Shown here: positions 1 to 8,562 of the stretch, piece by piece
How the letters are laid out: each line of letters starts with the position of its first letter
Numbering within the stretch: the first letter of the stretch is position 1
NCBI RefSeq assembly: GCF_019890635.1
Contig: NZ_JAIOAB010000016.1
Location: forward strand, 56,366 to 120,365
DNA from: Streptomyces sennicomposti
Lineage (GTDB): Bacteria > Actinomycetota > Actinomycetes > Streptomycetales > Streptomycetaceae
DNA length: 64,000 nucleotides
Direction: 5' to 3'
Notes under the pieces: generated by a model
Seen by the model: the letters and a program-made list of their open reading frames with translations, nothing else
Databases searched by the model: none
What the model was told of the DNA's origin: nothing
Program-made: the position numbers and the translations under genes

Positions 1-495
1 CTGGCCCTCGATCCGCACCGGGTTGACCGAATTGACCAGCGCCACGGGGTAGTTGTCGCTGAGCGAGCGGGCGAGGGTGAGGCAGTCGTCGAAGTTTCCG
101 TCGACCTGGAGGATCTTCGCGCCGTGCACGAGGGCCTGGCCCATCTTGCCGAGCGCGATCTTGCCCTGCGGCACGAGCACCGCGGAGACCATCCCGGCGC
201 GTACGGCGTAGGCGGCGGCGGAGGCGGAGGTGTTGCCGGTGGAGGCGCAGATGACCGCCTTGGCGCCCTCCTCCTTCGCCCTGCTGATCGCCATCGTCAT
301 GCCGCGGTCCTTGAAGGACCCGGTCGGGTTCGCGCCTTCGACCTTGAGGTGGACCTCGCAGCCGGTGCGCTCGGAGAGCACCTGCGCGGGGACGAGGGGC
401 GTACCGCCCTCCCGGAGCGTCACGACCGGCGTGCTGTCGGACACCGGCAGCCGGTCCCGGTACTCCTCGATGATGCCGCGCCACTGGTGGGTCAT
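1..495 (-). CDS. thrC: Threonine synthase, N-terminal part (runs off the left edge)
   Basis: Threonine synthase converts O-phosphohomoserine to threonine with PLP, in the cytoplasm. The 165 visible residues begin [18 protein letters not shown] and include [10 protein letters not shown], whose lysine is the expected Schiff-base residue, and [12 protein letters not shown], a phosphate-binding loop of fold-type II PLP enzymes. The C-terminal half lies outside the window. The ATG start sits only 6 bp after the stop of hom, so the two are almost certainly cotranscribed, and in related genomes thrB follows. Family identity is secure; only the length cannot be judged. Confidence 0.95.
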   Translation of the reverse strand, partial: MTHQWRGIIEEYRDRLPVSDSTPVVTLREGGTPLVPAQVLSERTGCEVHLKVEGANPTGSFKDRGMTMAISRAKEEGAKAVICASTGNTSASAAAYAVRAGMVSAVLVPQGKIALGKMGQALVHGAKILQVDGNFDDCLTLARSLSDNYPVALVNSVNPVRIEGQ

Positions 496-501
496 TGCTG
501 G

Positions 502-1851
502 TTACTCTCCTTCAACCCGCATGATGCTGGCGACGCCCCGCACGGTGTCGAGGCTGCGCAGCGCCTCGACGGTGCCGGTGAGGGCGGCGTCGGACGCTCG
601 GTGGGTGACGACGACGAGGGAGGCCTCGCCGCCCTCCCGTCGCCCACCACCGCCCTGAACGACGGCGACTGCGTCGCCGCTGCTTTGATTTCTGCCCTGC
701 TGACGGACGGTGTCGATGGACACCCCGTGCTCGGCGAACACGGTGGCGACCTGCGCGAGGACGCCGGGTTTGTCGGCGACGTCCAGGCTGATGTGGTAGC
801 GCGTGACGACCTCGCCCATGGGCGAGACGGGCAGCGCGGCGTACGCCGACTCGCCGGGCCCGGTGGTCCCGCTGAGCCGGTTGCGGCAGACCGCGACGAG
901 GTCGCCGAGGACGGCGGAGGCGGTGGGCGAACCGCCGGCGCCGGGACCGTAGAACATCAGCTGGCCGGCGGCCTCCGACTCCACGAAGACGGCGTTGTAC
1001 GCGCCGCGCACCGAGGCCAGCGGATGGCTGAGCGGGATCATCGCGGGGTGCACGCGCGCGGTGACGGAGGCGCCGTCGGCGGCCCGCTCGCAGATGGCGA
1101 GCAGCTTGATGGTGCAGCCCATCTCCTTGGCGGAGGCGAAGTCGGCGGCGGTGACCTCGGTCATGCCCTCGCGGTACACGTCGTCCAGGCGTACCCGGGT
1201 GTGGAAGGCGATCCCGGCGAGGATGGCGGCCTTGGCGGCGGCGTCGAAGCCCTCGACGTCGGCGGTCGGGTCGGCCTCGGCGTACCCGAGCGCGGTGGCC
1301 TCGTCCAGGGCCTCCTGGTAGCCGGCGCCGGTGGAGTCCATCTTGTCGAGGATGAAGTTGGTGGTGCCGTTGACGATGCCGAGCACCCGGTTGACCTTGT
1401 CGCCGGCGAGGGACTCGCGCAGCGGGCGGATCAGCGGGATGGCGCCGGCGACGGCGGCCTCGTAGTACAGGTCGCGGCCGTGCTCGTCGGCGGCGGCGTG
1501 CAGGGCGGCCCCGTCCTGGGCGAGGAGGGCCTTGTTGGCGGAGACGACGGAGGCGCCGTGCTCGAAGGCGGTGGTGATGAGCGTCCGGGCGGGCTCGATA
1601 CCGCCGATCACCTCGACCACGACGTCGATGTCGCCGCGTTTGACGAGGGCGGTGGCGTCGGTGGTGACGAGGGCCGGGTCGATGCCCTCGCGCACTTTGG
1701 CGGGGCGGCGGACGGCGACCCCGGCCAGTTCGACCGGGGCGCCGATGCGGGCGGCGAGGTCGGCGGCGTGCGTCGTCATGATGCGCGCCACCTCTGAGCC
1801 GACGACCCCACAGCCCAGCAGCGCCACCTTCAGCGGACGCGTACGCATCAT
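502..1851 (-). CDS. hom: Homoserine dehydrogenase with ACT domain
   Basis: Reduces aspartate semialdehyde to homoserine with NAD(P)H, the entry step to threonine and methionine. The protein has an N-terminal Rossmann domain (VALLGCGVVGSEV), the central catalytic domain (GIVNGTTNFIL and an LGYAEADPTADVEG stretch), then a C-terminal ACT domain that normally binds threonine for feedback control. The reading frame stays open to 1899, but I choose the ATG at 1851 because GAGGT lies just upstream and the conserved sequence starts at MMRTRPLKVALLG; the next ATG (1848) is equally possible. Odd feature: within the ACT domain, after DTVRQQG, about 20 extra Gly/Ser/Val-rich residues (roughly 630-705) precede EASLVVVTH, longer than I expect for this family. 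Confidence 0.95.
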   Translation of the reverse strand: MMRTRPLKVALLGCGVVGSEVARIMTTHAADLAARIGAPVELAGVAVRRPAKVREGIDPALVTTDATALVKRGDIDVVVEVIGGIEPARTLITTAFEHGASVVSANKALLAQDGAALHAAADEHGRDLYYEAAVAGAIPLIRPLRESLAGDKVNRVLGIVNGTTNFILDKMDSTGAGYQEALDEATALGYAEADPTADVEGFDAAAKAAILAGIAFHTRVRLDDVYREGMTEVTAADFASAKEMGCTIKLLAICERAADGASVTARVHPAMIPLSHPLASVRGAYNAVFVESEAAGQLMFYGPGAGGSPTASAVLGDLVAVCRNRLSGTTGPGESAYAALPVSPMGEVVTRYHISLDVADKPGVLAQVATVFAEHGVSIDTVRQQGRNQSSGDAVAVVQGGGGRREGGEASLVVVTHRASDAALTGTVEALRSLDTVRGVASIMRVEGE

Positions 1852-2031
1852 CCGACCTCGTTTCCTCATACCGTCTACGGTTCGACCAGTCTCACTCACC
1901 GGACCGCAGTTTCTGTCATTTGTCCGGATCGTGAGACGTTTATTTCATTTTCGTCGGCCCGGGCGACGAAGATCTTCCGGCCCCGGGACGTGTCGTGTCT
2001 GGCTCATGCGTCACCCGCCGCCGAGCCCGCG

Positions 2032-3423
2032 TCACCCGACGTCGAGACGGAGGAGGTCGTCCTCCGTCTCGCGCCGGACGATCACCCGGGCCTCGCCGTC
2101 GGCGACGGCGAGCACCGGCGGGCGCAGCGCGTGGTTGTAGTTGCTCGCCATGGAACGGCAGTACGCGCCGGTCGCGGGCACGGCGACGAGGTCGCCGGGG
2201 GCGAGGTCGGCGGGCAGGAACGCGTCCTTCACGACGATGTCGCCGCTCTCGCAGTGCTTGCCGACGACGCGGACGAGCATCGGCTCGGCGTCGGAGGTGC
2301 GGGAGACCAGGGCGACGCTGTACTCGGCGTCGTAGAGCGCGGTGCGGATGTTGTCCGACATGCCGCCGTCGACGGAGACGTAGGTGCGCAGCCCGTCCAG
2401 CGGCTTGACGGTGCCGACCTCGTAGAGCGTGAAGGCGGTCGGCCCGACGATCGCGCGCCCGGGCTCGACGGAGATACGGGGCGTGCGCAGCTTCGCGGCC
2501 TCGCACTCGCGGCTGACGATCTCGGTGAGCGCCTTGGCGATCTCGTGCGGCTCGCGCGGGTCGTCGTCGCTGGTGTACGCGATGCCGAGGCCGCCGCCGA
2601 GGTCGATCTCGGGCAGCTCGACGCCGTGCTCGTCGCGGATGTCCTTGAGCAGGCCGACGACGCGGTGCGCGGCGACCTCGAAGCCCGACATGTCGAAGAT
2701 CTGCGACCCGATGTGGCTGTGGATGCCGATGAGTTCGAGCCCGTCCAGCTTCAGCGCCCGCCGCACCGCCTCGGCGGCCTGGCCGCCGGCCAGCGGGATG
2801 CCGAACTTCTGGTCCTCGTGGGCGGTGGCGATGAACTCGTGCGTGTGCGCCTCGACGCCGACGGTGACCCGGATCTGCACCCGCTGGCGCTGCCCGAGCG
2901 ACTGGGCGATGTGCGCGACGCGGACGATCTCCTGGAAGGAGTCGAGCACGATCCGCCCGACCCCGGCGCGCACGGCGCGCTCGATCTCCGCGGCGGACTT
3001 GTTGTTGCCGTGGAAGGCGATCCGGTCCGCGGGCATCCCGGCGGACAGCGCGGTGGCCAGCTCGGTGCCGGAGCAGACGTCGAGGTTGAGCCCCTCCTCG
3101 TCCAGCCAGCGCACGACGGCCCGGGACAGGAACGCCTTGCCGGCGTAGAACACGTCGGCGCCCGGCCCGAAGGCGTCGCGCCAGGCGCGGGCGCGGGAAC
3201 GGAAGTCGGCCTCGTCCAGCACGTACGCCGGCGTGCCGAACTCCTCGGCGATCCGGGTGACGGGCAGGCCGCCAACGGTCACGACACCGTCCGCGCCCCG
3301 CTCGACGGTCTGCGCCCACACCTTGGCGTCGAGGGTGTTGAGGTCGGCGGGCGGGGCCGAGTAGTGCCCCTCGGGCAGGACATCGGCGTGACGGGGCCCG
3401 GCGGGATGTGCGGAACGGCTCAT
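2032..3423 (-). CDS. lysA: Diaminopimelate decarboxylase
   Basis: Final step of lysine synthesis: PLP-dependent decarboxylation of meso-diaminopimelate, which also draws on the peptidoglycan precursor pool. It is 463 residues, normal for an actinobacterial LysA. The alanine-racemase-like barrel carries the PLP lysine in VFYAGKAF (K96), HSHIGSQI, a glycine-rich [10 protein letters not shown] phosphate loop and [10 protein letters not shown]. The C-terminal sheet domain has the CESGD motif contributing to the dimer active site and [12 protein letters not shown]. It lies between nrtL (24 bp upstream) and hom (about 180 bp downstream), in one minus-strand run with aspartate-family genes. Confidence 0.97.
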   Translation of the reverse strand: MSRSAHPAGPRHADVLPEGHYSAPPADLNTLDAKVWAQTVERGADGVVTVGGLPVTRIAEEFGTPAYVLDEADFRSRARAWRDAFGPGADVFYAGKAFLSRAVVRWLDEEGLNLDVCSGTELATALSAGMPADRIAFHGNNKSAAEIERAVRAGVGRIVLDSFQEIVRVAHIAQSLGQRQRVQIRVTVGVEAHTHEFIATAHEDQKFGIPLAGGQAAEAVRRALKLDGLELIGIHSHIGSQIFDMSGFEVAAHRVVGLLKDIRDEHGVELPEIDLGGGLGIAYTSDDDPREPHEIAKALTEIVSRECEAAKLRTPRISVEPGRAIVGPTAFTLYEVGTVKPLDGLRTYVSVDGGMSDNIRTALYDAEYSVALVSRTSDAEPMLVRVVGKHCESGDIVVKDAFLPADLAPGDLVAVPATGAYCRSMASNYNHALRPPVLAVADGEARVIVRRETEDDLLRLDVG

Positions 3424-3447
3424 GTCGGTGTGTCTCTCTGCACTCTC

Positions 3448-4809
3448 TCAGAGGTGGTCAGGGGCGTCGATGCCGAGCAGGGACAGGCCGCCGGCCAGCA
3501 CCGTCCCGGCGGCTTCGGCGAGGGCGAGCCGGGCGCGGTGGGCGGCCGAGGGTTTCTCCTCGCCGAGCGGCAGCACGGTGACGAGGTACGGCAGGGCGGC
3601 ATCGGCGACATTGACGAGGTGCCGGGCGAGACGGTCGGGCGCGCGGTGCGTGGCGGCCCCGTCGAGGACACGGGGGTGATCGGCGAGGACGGCGAGCAGC
3701 GCACGGGCGGCCGCCCCGTCGACGGGCCCCGGCTCGGGCCCGAACCCGAGATCGGCGGCGTTGCGCAGCAGCGCGCGGGCGCGGGCGTGGGCGTACCGGA
3801 CGCGGAAGAGGGGGTTGCTCTCCCGCTGGACGAGATACGCCCGGCCGGGACGGGGCCGGTCGTGGGGCGCGGGGTGGAGCAGGGCCCAGCGGGCGGCGTC
3901 GGGGCCGAGGGAGAGGAGGTCGCTCTCGGGGGTTCCGGCGGGGGCACGGCCTTCGGCGAGGTCGCCTTCCGGGGGCGCGGGGGCGGGGACGGCCGGGGTG
4001 GGGCGGATGTCGAGGGTGACGGGGGTGGCGGGGGTGACGGGGGTGTCGTTGCCGTCGAGCGGGGCGGTGGTGGCGGGGCCGAGGTCTGCGGGGGCGGCGG
4101 CGGAGGGGCTGGCGTCTGCGCGAGGGCCGGCGGAGGGGCTGGTGTCTGCCGGAGCGCCGGCGGAGAAGTGGACGTCTGCCGGAGCGTCGGCGGCGGTGAG
4201 GCTGATGTCTGCCGGGAGGGCGAGGAGGTCGGCCCAGGCGGAGGCGGAGGCGGGCGGCGGGGGCGGGCCCGCGTGACTGACGCCGGCACCGGCGCCGGAA
4301 CCGGCACCGGCACCGGCACTGACGCCGACGCAACGGATACGGACGGTGTCGCCGTGGACCGCCCGGAGGAGCCGCGCGACGACGTCGGCGTGGACGAGGG
4401 CGCGGGGTTCGCGGCGGCAGCGCAGCTCGACGGCCCGCGAGGGGGCGCCGGGGTCGGCGTGCCCGTACCGCTCCCCGCGGCGGAGGATCTCCTCGACGAG
4501 GCGCTGCGCCCCGGCGTCGGCGTCGGCCGCGCGGAGGCTGATGTTGAGGAACCCGGGCCCGGTGACGGAGACGTCGCGGATGCCGTCGAGGTCCAGGAGG
4601 TGGCCGCGCAGCACGTCGGCGACGCGGAGGGCGGGCTGTCCGGCGGGCCGGGCGAGCTGAAGGGCGACGTTGGTGGCGTAGTCACCGCACCCGCCGGCCC
4701 CGGGCGGAGTCACGACGACCCGCTCCGGCGGATCCACGCTCAGCTCCCCCGCGTCGACAGCGCGACGCACCGCGCGCAGCACGGTACGGGAGAGCTCGAC
4801 GGGGGTCAC
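3448..4809 (-). CDS. nrtL: ArgS-related anticodon-binding protein (NrtL type), lacking the catalytic domain
   Basis: This 453-residue protein resembles only the ends of arginyl-tRNA synthetase. Residues 1-110 look like the N-terminal tRNA D-loop-binding domain (GDYATNVALQLA, GPGFLNISL). Residues from about 330 form a DALR-type anticodon-binding domain (FRVRYAHARARALLR, and HLVNVADAALPYL near the end). No HIGH or KMSK signature and no Rossmann catalytic core are seen, so it cannot be a full synthetase. The middle (about 190-290) is low-complexity Ala/Pro/Thr sequence with repeated APADxxPSA units, probably disordered. It sits immediately upstream of lysA, and Streptomyces genomes are often annotated NrtL at this place. 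Its role is unknown; tRNA binding or regulation of lysine genes would be inference. Confidence 0.8.
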   Translation of the reverse strand: MTPVELSRTVLRAVRRAVDAGELSVDPPERVVVTPPGAGGCGDYATNVALQLARPAGQPALRVADVLRGHLLDLDGIRDVSVTGPGFLNISLRAADADAGAQRLVEEILRRGERYGHADPGAPSRAVELRCRREPRALVHADVVARLLRAVHGDTVRIRCVGVSAGAGAGSGAGAGVSHAGPPPPPASASAWADLLALPADISLTAADAPADVHFSAGAPADTSPSAGPRADASPSAAAPADLGPATTAPLDGNDTPVTPATPVTLDIRPTPAVPAPAPPEGDLAEGRAPAGTPESDLLSLGPDAARWALLHPAPHDRPRPGRAYLVQRESNPLFRVRYAHARARALLRNAADLGFGPEPGPVDGAAARALLAVLADHPRVLDGAATHRAPDRLARHLVNVADAALPYLVTVLPLGEEKPSAAHRARLALAEAAGTVLAGGLSLLGIDAPDHL

Positions 4810-4931
4810 GGGTCAAGCGTAGGGGAGGAGGGGGGTGGGTAGGCGAGTCCATTTGGCCGGGGTATCGGTATGTGGACGGTGGGATACCGATGCGCGGGAC
4901 GGAGGAACGGCGCAGTGGAGGCCGTGGAGGA

Positions 4932-5387
4932 TCAGCCGCCGGGCCGCCCGGCCCACCGCCCGGCGCCTCCGGGCCCGGAGGGCCCGTCCCCCGCGGCGCC
5001 GGCCTGCCGCCCCCGCCCCTCGACGAGCCCCAGCACGACTCTCACCAACTCGGCGGGCTCGAAGGGCTTGGCGAGGAAGGCGTCGACCCCGACGCCGACC
5101 CCGGCCTCGACCTCGTGCTCGCTGCACGCGCTGACGATGGCGAGAGGAAGATCACGCGTACGGGGGTCGGCACGAAGCTGGGCGGCGGTGGAGAGGCCGT
5201 CGAGCCGGGGCATGACGACGTCAAGGGTGACGACGTCGGGCCGCACCTGATGGATCACTTCCAGACACTCGGCACCATCGGCCGCGGTCACGACCTCGAG
5301 CCCCTCAAGCTCGAGATTGACCCTGATCAGCTGCCGGATGACCTTGTTGTCGTCCACAACAAGCACCCGTCCCGAAGCGCCTGACAC
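4932..5387 (-). CDS. Single-domain (CheY-like) response regulator
   Basis: A receiver domain without an output domain. The acidic pocket is DD at residues 12-13, the phospho-acceptor is D56 in TLDVVMPRLDG, and the conserved lysine is in FLAKPFEP. After about residue 125 there is only a Gly/Pro/Ala-rich tail. The frame is open far upstream, but the receiver fold begins at the GTG at 5387 (VSGASGRVLVVDD), so I start there, giving 151 residues. No histidine kinase is adjacent. It could act as a phosphate shuttle or through protein contacts; partner unknown. It lies 122 bp upstream of nrtL on the same strand and might share its transcript. Confidence 0.88.
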   Translation of the reverse strand: MSGASGRVLVVDDNKVIRQLIRVNLELEGLEVVTAADGAECLEVIHQVRPDVVTLDVVMPRLDGLSTAAQLRADPRTRDLPLAIVSACSEHEVEAGVGVGVDAFLAKPFEPAELVRVVLGLVEGRGRQAGAAGDGPSGPGGAGRWAGRPGG

Positions 5388-5672
5388 AACTCGAGCGTAG
5401 GTCCAGCCCGGCCGGCGCGTCCGGGTTTTCCCCACTTCCACCCCGTCCGGGGGACGCGGCATACGGAGGTGGACGCCGGCACCACGCCCCCGGAACGATG
5501 CCGCCCCACGCCGTCGAACACCCACCCCACCACCCGACGAAAAGCCGCCACCGGGACCACGAACCCCAGGCCGGCCCCGAAGGCGGACACCGGCGGCCTC
5601 CCCCGCGTCCGGGCCACCCGCAGACACAGCCCCCGGACCAGCCCCCGGGCGCCCCTCCCCCCGAAAACGTTC
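5388..5672. other. Intergenic region upstream of tRNA-Arg
   Basis: About 285 bases between the response regulator and the tRNA promoter. Open frames here are of poor quality and look like GC-driven shadows. I see no credible gene; it should contain the response-regulator promoter on the minus strand. Confidence 0.5.
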
Positions 5673-5700
5673 ATGACCACCCCACCAGAGCTGGTAGTGT
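5673..5700 (+). promoter_or_regulatory. Candidate promoter of tRNA-Arg
   Basis: ATGACC (5673-5678) and TAGTGT (5695-5700) are separated by 16 bp and lie 38 bp upstream of the mature tRNA 5' end, matching the housekeeping-sigma pattern common for Streptomyces tRNA genes. Based on motif and position only. Confidence 0.4.
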
Positions 5701-5737
5701 TCTACTCGTCGCCGGGCGCGAGGAACGCACCCGACAC

Positions 5738-5809
5738 GCCCCCGTAGCTCAGGGGATAGAGCAACGGCCTCCGGAGCCGTGTGCGCAGGTTCGAATCCTG
5801 CCGGGGGCA
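5738..5809 (+). tRNA. tRNA-Arg (anticodon CCG)
   Basis: The 72-nt sequence folds as a complete cloverleaf: 7-bp acceptor stem GCCCCCG/CGGGGGC, D arm GCTC/GAGC, anticodon stem ACGGC/GCCGT with loop CTCCGGA (anticodon CCG at 5771-5773, decoding CGG), and T arm GCAGG/CCTGC with loop TTCGAAT. The discriminator base is A, and CC follows in the DNA. Its 3' half is the attachment site of the integrated element to the right, which restores an intact tRNA on integration. Confidence 0.95.
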
Positions 5810-5810
5810 C
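5766..5810 (+). repeat. attL: attachment core within the 3' half of tRNA-Arg
   Basis: This 45-bp stretch, from the anticodon stem to the 3' end of tRNA-Arg, is repeated at 16391-16435 with a single mismatch (T at 5790 against C at 16415). Tyrosine-recombinase elements commonly use the anticodon to T-loop half of tRNA genes in this way. Confidence 0.85.
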
Positions 5811-5826
5811 CCTTTGTGAGGTGCCT

Positions 5827-5868
5827 AAAGACCCCGTGACCAGCGGAAACGCTGAGCGCGGGGTCTTT
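5827..5868 (+). terminator. Terminator of tRNA-Arg
   Basis: The hairpin has arms AAAGACCCCG (5827-5836) and CGGGGTCTTT (5859-5868), directly after the tRNA and ending in T residues. A related hairpin follows attR at 16453-16492, so the duplicated junction may extend beyond the 45-bp core. Confidence 0.75.
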
Positions 5869-6113
5869 ATGTTTGTGCAGGTGTGTGCCGCCCGGAGCGG
5901 CCGTATGTCGGGGTCTGTGGACGAGGCGTGGACGGGATCTTGGGGCATCGCCGCAGGTGATGTGCCTGATCCGAGTCGAGCAGGCCTGCTCCTCGCTATC
6001 GTCGCTCTGGCCCTGAGGTCCGCCGTGGCGAGACATCAAGCTCGCGTCGCGAACCGTCGCAGCTACCCTCAGCCGTCGGCTCCAGACAGACGAACAGACG
6101 AGTTGGGGGACTC

Positions 6114-6734
6114 ATGGATCTATCCGCTGTAGCCGTTGGGCTGATCACTGCTGGAGGAACTCTGGGTGGGGCGATGTTCAACGAGTTCGCCAGCCAGAAG
6201 CGCGAAAAGCGTGCTGATCGACAACGCATGCAGGAACGCGACGACAGAGCACAGCAAGCAAGACGTGACCTCTATGCCCGGCTGAACACCACCGCTCGCG
6301 CATATCGGGTCGCTGCCCGAGATGTAGTCCGAGCAGCCGAGCGGGGTGAAGACGTCGAGTCAGCAGTCCTCGATGCTGCCCAAGAGGCCTGGGCGGAGGA
6401 ATATTCGCAGGCGCAGATGGCACTGTCGAAGGACGTCCTGGAAGTGACCTCGGCCCTGAACAGGGCTCTTGGTGTCGGATATGCCGTTGCGAAGCACCTG
6501 CCGAGCAGTCTCAGCCCAAGTGCGGCATACAGCCGGGCGCATACTTGGTTCAGCGGCCCGCTGTCCGACGGCGTGTACCTACTGCGGGTCACTTTGCGAC
6601 ATGACCTCGGCGTCGAGGTGCAGCCTGACTTCGAACGCTCTCGCATGCGAGCTCTCGCTGCCCTCGACAGTGAACGAAGAGCCCTTGAACGCCAACTCGC
6701 TTCAGAGCAGATCGAGACCAGCCGATCCGCATAA
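6114..6734 (+). CDS. Hypothetical protein with N-terminal membrane helix and coiled coil
   Basis: A 206-residue protein not assigned to a named family. Residues 4-22 (SAVAVGLITAGGTLGGAMF) could form one membrane helix. The next 90 residues are rich in Arg, Gln, Glu and Ala with heptad-like spacing (KREKRADRQRMQERDD), suggesting a cytoplasmic coiled coil. A second helical segment (ERSRMRALAALDSERRALER) ends the protein. G+C is lower than in core genes. It is the first gene inside the element, and similar small membrane-coiled-coil proteins occur as cargo in actinomycete elements. The ATG follows the GGGGGA at 6105-6110. Function unknown. Confidence 0.7.
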   Translation: MDLSAVAVGLITAGGTLGGAMFNEFASQKREKRADRQRMQERDDRAQQARRDLYARLNTTARAYRVAARDVVRAAERGEDVESAVLDAAQEAWAEEYSQAQMALSKDVLEVTSALNRALGVGYAVAKHLPSSLSPSAAYSRAHTWFSGPLSDGVYLLRVTLRHDLGVEVQPDFERSRMRALAALDSERRALERQLASEQIETSRSA

Positions 6735-6800
6735 CGCACAAACCAGATGCCGAGGTCCCTGCGCATGGCGCTCAGGGGCCTCACAAATGATCAGGCCTTG

Positions 6801-7240
6801 TCACTCGTATTCGCGCAGCAGGTCTTCAATGCGGCGATTGGCGACGCCGCGCCGTCCGTCGAGGCACTTCACGTAGCGGGTCAGTAGAACCTCGACGCTG
6901 TTGCCGGCGCGCTCGGCAACCTCCATTCGGTCGACTCCTGCATTGAGCCACGTCGATAGTGCCGAAGGTCGTACGGTCTGCTCGCAAGCGGCGAGGCCAG
7001 TACGGCCAGCGGGAGCGCCAAAAGCCGAGCCTCCTGCCACACGTGGTAGTAGGTCGAGGACGAGACGACCGATCCCTTCTCGTTGAAGAAGAGTCGCCCG
7101 TCTTTCGCCGTGCCGAACGTGGCCAGGTGCTCGCACAGCACAGCGACGAGCTGTGGAGGAATGGGCACGCACCGAACATCCTCGGTCGGCCGATCCTTGA
7201 GTCCCCGATCGTCGCGGGTCTCCCCCGAGTCGGCGTAAGG
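6801..7240 (-). pseudogene. Tyrosine-recombinase integrase remnant (C-terminal part, frameshifted)
   Basis: The remains of the element's integrase. Reading right to left, one frame gives RGLKDRPTEDVRC, VPIPPQLVAVL and SRPYDLRH, which has the R..H pair of the catalytic box. It then derails, while a second frame continues as ALSTWLNAGVDRMEVAERAG and SVEVLLTRYVKCLDGR, ending NRRIEDLLREYE, the usual C-terminus of actinomycete phage and plasmid integrases. A single-base shift around 6950-6965 joins them. The N-terminal arm-binding and core-binding domains are missing (upstream sequence becomes the neighbouring GntR gene). The element therefore cannot excise by itself. Confidence 0.85.
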
Positions 7241-7268
7241 CCGAATTGAGGGGCGGCAGTCAGGCAGC

Positions 7269-7756
7269 TCAGTTCAAACGGTAGGCGTCTTCCAGTTCCT
7301 GCCCATCCGCAGGAAGAAGCACGTCAGAGACCTGCAGTGCCTGGCCGGAGGCATCGCAGGCGATGACAAGAACGCTCAGGACAGGGATGCCATCCGGAAG
7401 CCCCAGCAACTCAACTTCGGCAGCGTCGGGCAGCCTGGCGGACACCCGCTTCGTGACATCGACCAGGCGCCCATGGGTCTGCGACTCGTCGCGTGTCAAG
7501 GCCTCGAGACCGCGCCGATCCTTGCTCTCGACGACCGCGGGGCGTCCGCGCACCATGGTCCCGTACCCTGCCGGGACTCCAGCCAGCCGTCCCGCTCCAG
7601 CGCTCGCACGACCGTGGGGCGTGACATCCCGAACGCCTGCACCAACTCGTTCTCACTGGGAACCCGTGTGCCAGGCGCGTACGTGCCGTCCTCGATACGA
7701 CGTTGGATCGTCTGCGCGAGGCGCACGTACTTGGGTGCCTCCACTTCATACGCCAT
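7269..7756 (-). pseudogene. GntR-family regulator broken by one frameshift
   Basis: The start MAYEVEAPKYVRLAQTIQRR and the winged helix-turn-helix (PSENELVQAFGMSRPTVVRA, then DGWLESRQG) are typical of the GntR regulators of integrative elements. After SRQG the frame is lost; a second frame resumes at MVRGRPAVVESKDRRG and runs through a ligand-binding-like C-terminus to ADGQELEDAYRLN. Loss of one base near 7555-7570, just before the usual YGTMVRG sequence, explains both. ATG at 7756 is chosen because the conserved N-terminus starts there. With the downstream integrase also broken, it probably once formed an int/regulator unit. Confidence 0.8.
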
Positions 7757-7848
7757 GAACGCCGCCGCCTGTCGAGATTGGCCAGGCCAACCAGTCAACC
7801 AGACTAGCGACTATGCTCGGGCGGCAGTAGAAGCGGGGCAGGTCTGGC

Positions 7849-8285
7849 TCATGAAGGCCAGGCATCGGCCATCACGAAGGAGACGACCGTTCCCCCGAAG
7901 CGGCTCGGCCTGGAGTCCCAGGACTCGGCGATGGAGTCGACCAGGAGCAGTCCGCGCCCGTGCGCGTCGTCCGCGTCCGGCGGGCGGAGACGTACATTCG
8001 CCGGGTATCCCGGGTTGTGCACCTCCACCCGCAGTGAAGTTCCCTCCCGGAACCACTCCACCCGTACGAGCCACTCCTCGTCCGACCGTCCGTAGCAGAT
8101 CGCGTTGGTCACCAGCTCCGAGATCATCAGCGTGCAGTCGTCGACCGAGCAGAGCGGGTTGTAGGGGCGATGAACTTGCGGAACCAGCGCCGGGCCCTGG
8201 GTACGGACTCCGGAGTTGGTAGCAAGGTCATCGCCCCGAGCCGCGGCGAGTCCTCGCAGGGGTAGCGATCCATCGTGTAGGTCAT
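7849..8285 (-). pseudogene. Anti-sigma-like ATP-binding protein (HATPase_c), frameshifted
   Basis: Two frames together make one protein of about 145 residues. From the ATG at 8285 (good GGAGTG upstream), the first gives MTYTMDRYPCEDSPRLGAM and then PRARRWFRKFIAP. A one-base loss near 8165 moves the remainder into the second frame: YNPLCSVDDCTLMISELVTN, then VEVHNPGYPANVRLRP, HGRGLLLVDSIAESW and FGGTVVSFVM. The motifs ELVTNAI (N box) and GRGLLLV (G box) mark the RsbW-type GHKL ATPase fold common in Streptomyces. It follows the zinc-knuckle gene by 6 bp, indicating a former two-gene operon. Confidence 0.8.
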
Positions 8286-8291
8286 CCGCGC

Positions 8292-8466
8292 TCACTCCTT
8301 GCCGCTGCCGTCGCAGTCGAGGCAGCGCCGCTTCGACGTGGCACGAGTCCGGGTCATCGGCCATGGCCAGAGCCACCGCCGTGCGCGAACCGACGCGTTT
8401 CCAGCCGCGCCCCCGGCATCCCCGGCAAGCTAAGCGCGTACCCTGATCCGGCCGCTGACTCGTCAC
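8292..8466 (-). pseudogene. Small zinc-knuckle (CxxCxGxG) protein, frameshifted
   Basis: This gene is too short for most callers. From the GTG at 8466 it reads VTSQRPDQGTRLACRGCRG and then RGWKRVGSRTAVALA, containing CRGCRGRG. The matching second knuckle, CLDCDGSGKE and stop, is present only after a one-nucleotide shift near 8315-8330. The 175-nt span is not divisible by three, supporting an indel. Two CxxCxGxG units resemble a DnaJ-type zinc ribbon. Small proteins of this kind precede the ATPase gene in related elements (recollection). The operator pair at 8484-8524 lies directly upstream. Confidence 0.6.
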
Positions 8467-8483
8467 GCCGTGCCCCCTTCTCG

Positions 8484-8524
8484 TAAGTGGCCTTAGCCAC
8501 TTACTGGATGGTGGCATTAGCCAC
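8484..8524. promoter_or_regulatory. Two palindromic GntR-type operators upstream of the zinc-knuckle/ATPase genes
   Basis: TAAGTGGCCTTAGCCACTTA (8484-8503) has perfect 8-bp arms around a 4-bp centre. GTGGCATTAGCCAC (8511-8524) repeats the core. The pair lies between the 3' end of the intact GntR gene and the start of the leftward zinc-knuckle/ATPase genes. The same GTGGC/GCCAC half-sites recur in front of the GntR gene itself (9319-9365), so this regulator is the likely ligand. Confidence 0.65.
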
Positions 8525-8562
8525 ATTGGCCGCGCAAGCCGTTCGCGCGAAGTGGCCCGCAA

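Noticed and set aside
1990..4842. 950-residue plus-strand open frame across lysA and nrtL
   Set aside because: Antisense shadow of two well-supported genes; composition is GC-driven and no domain is recognisable.
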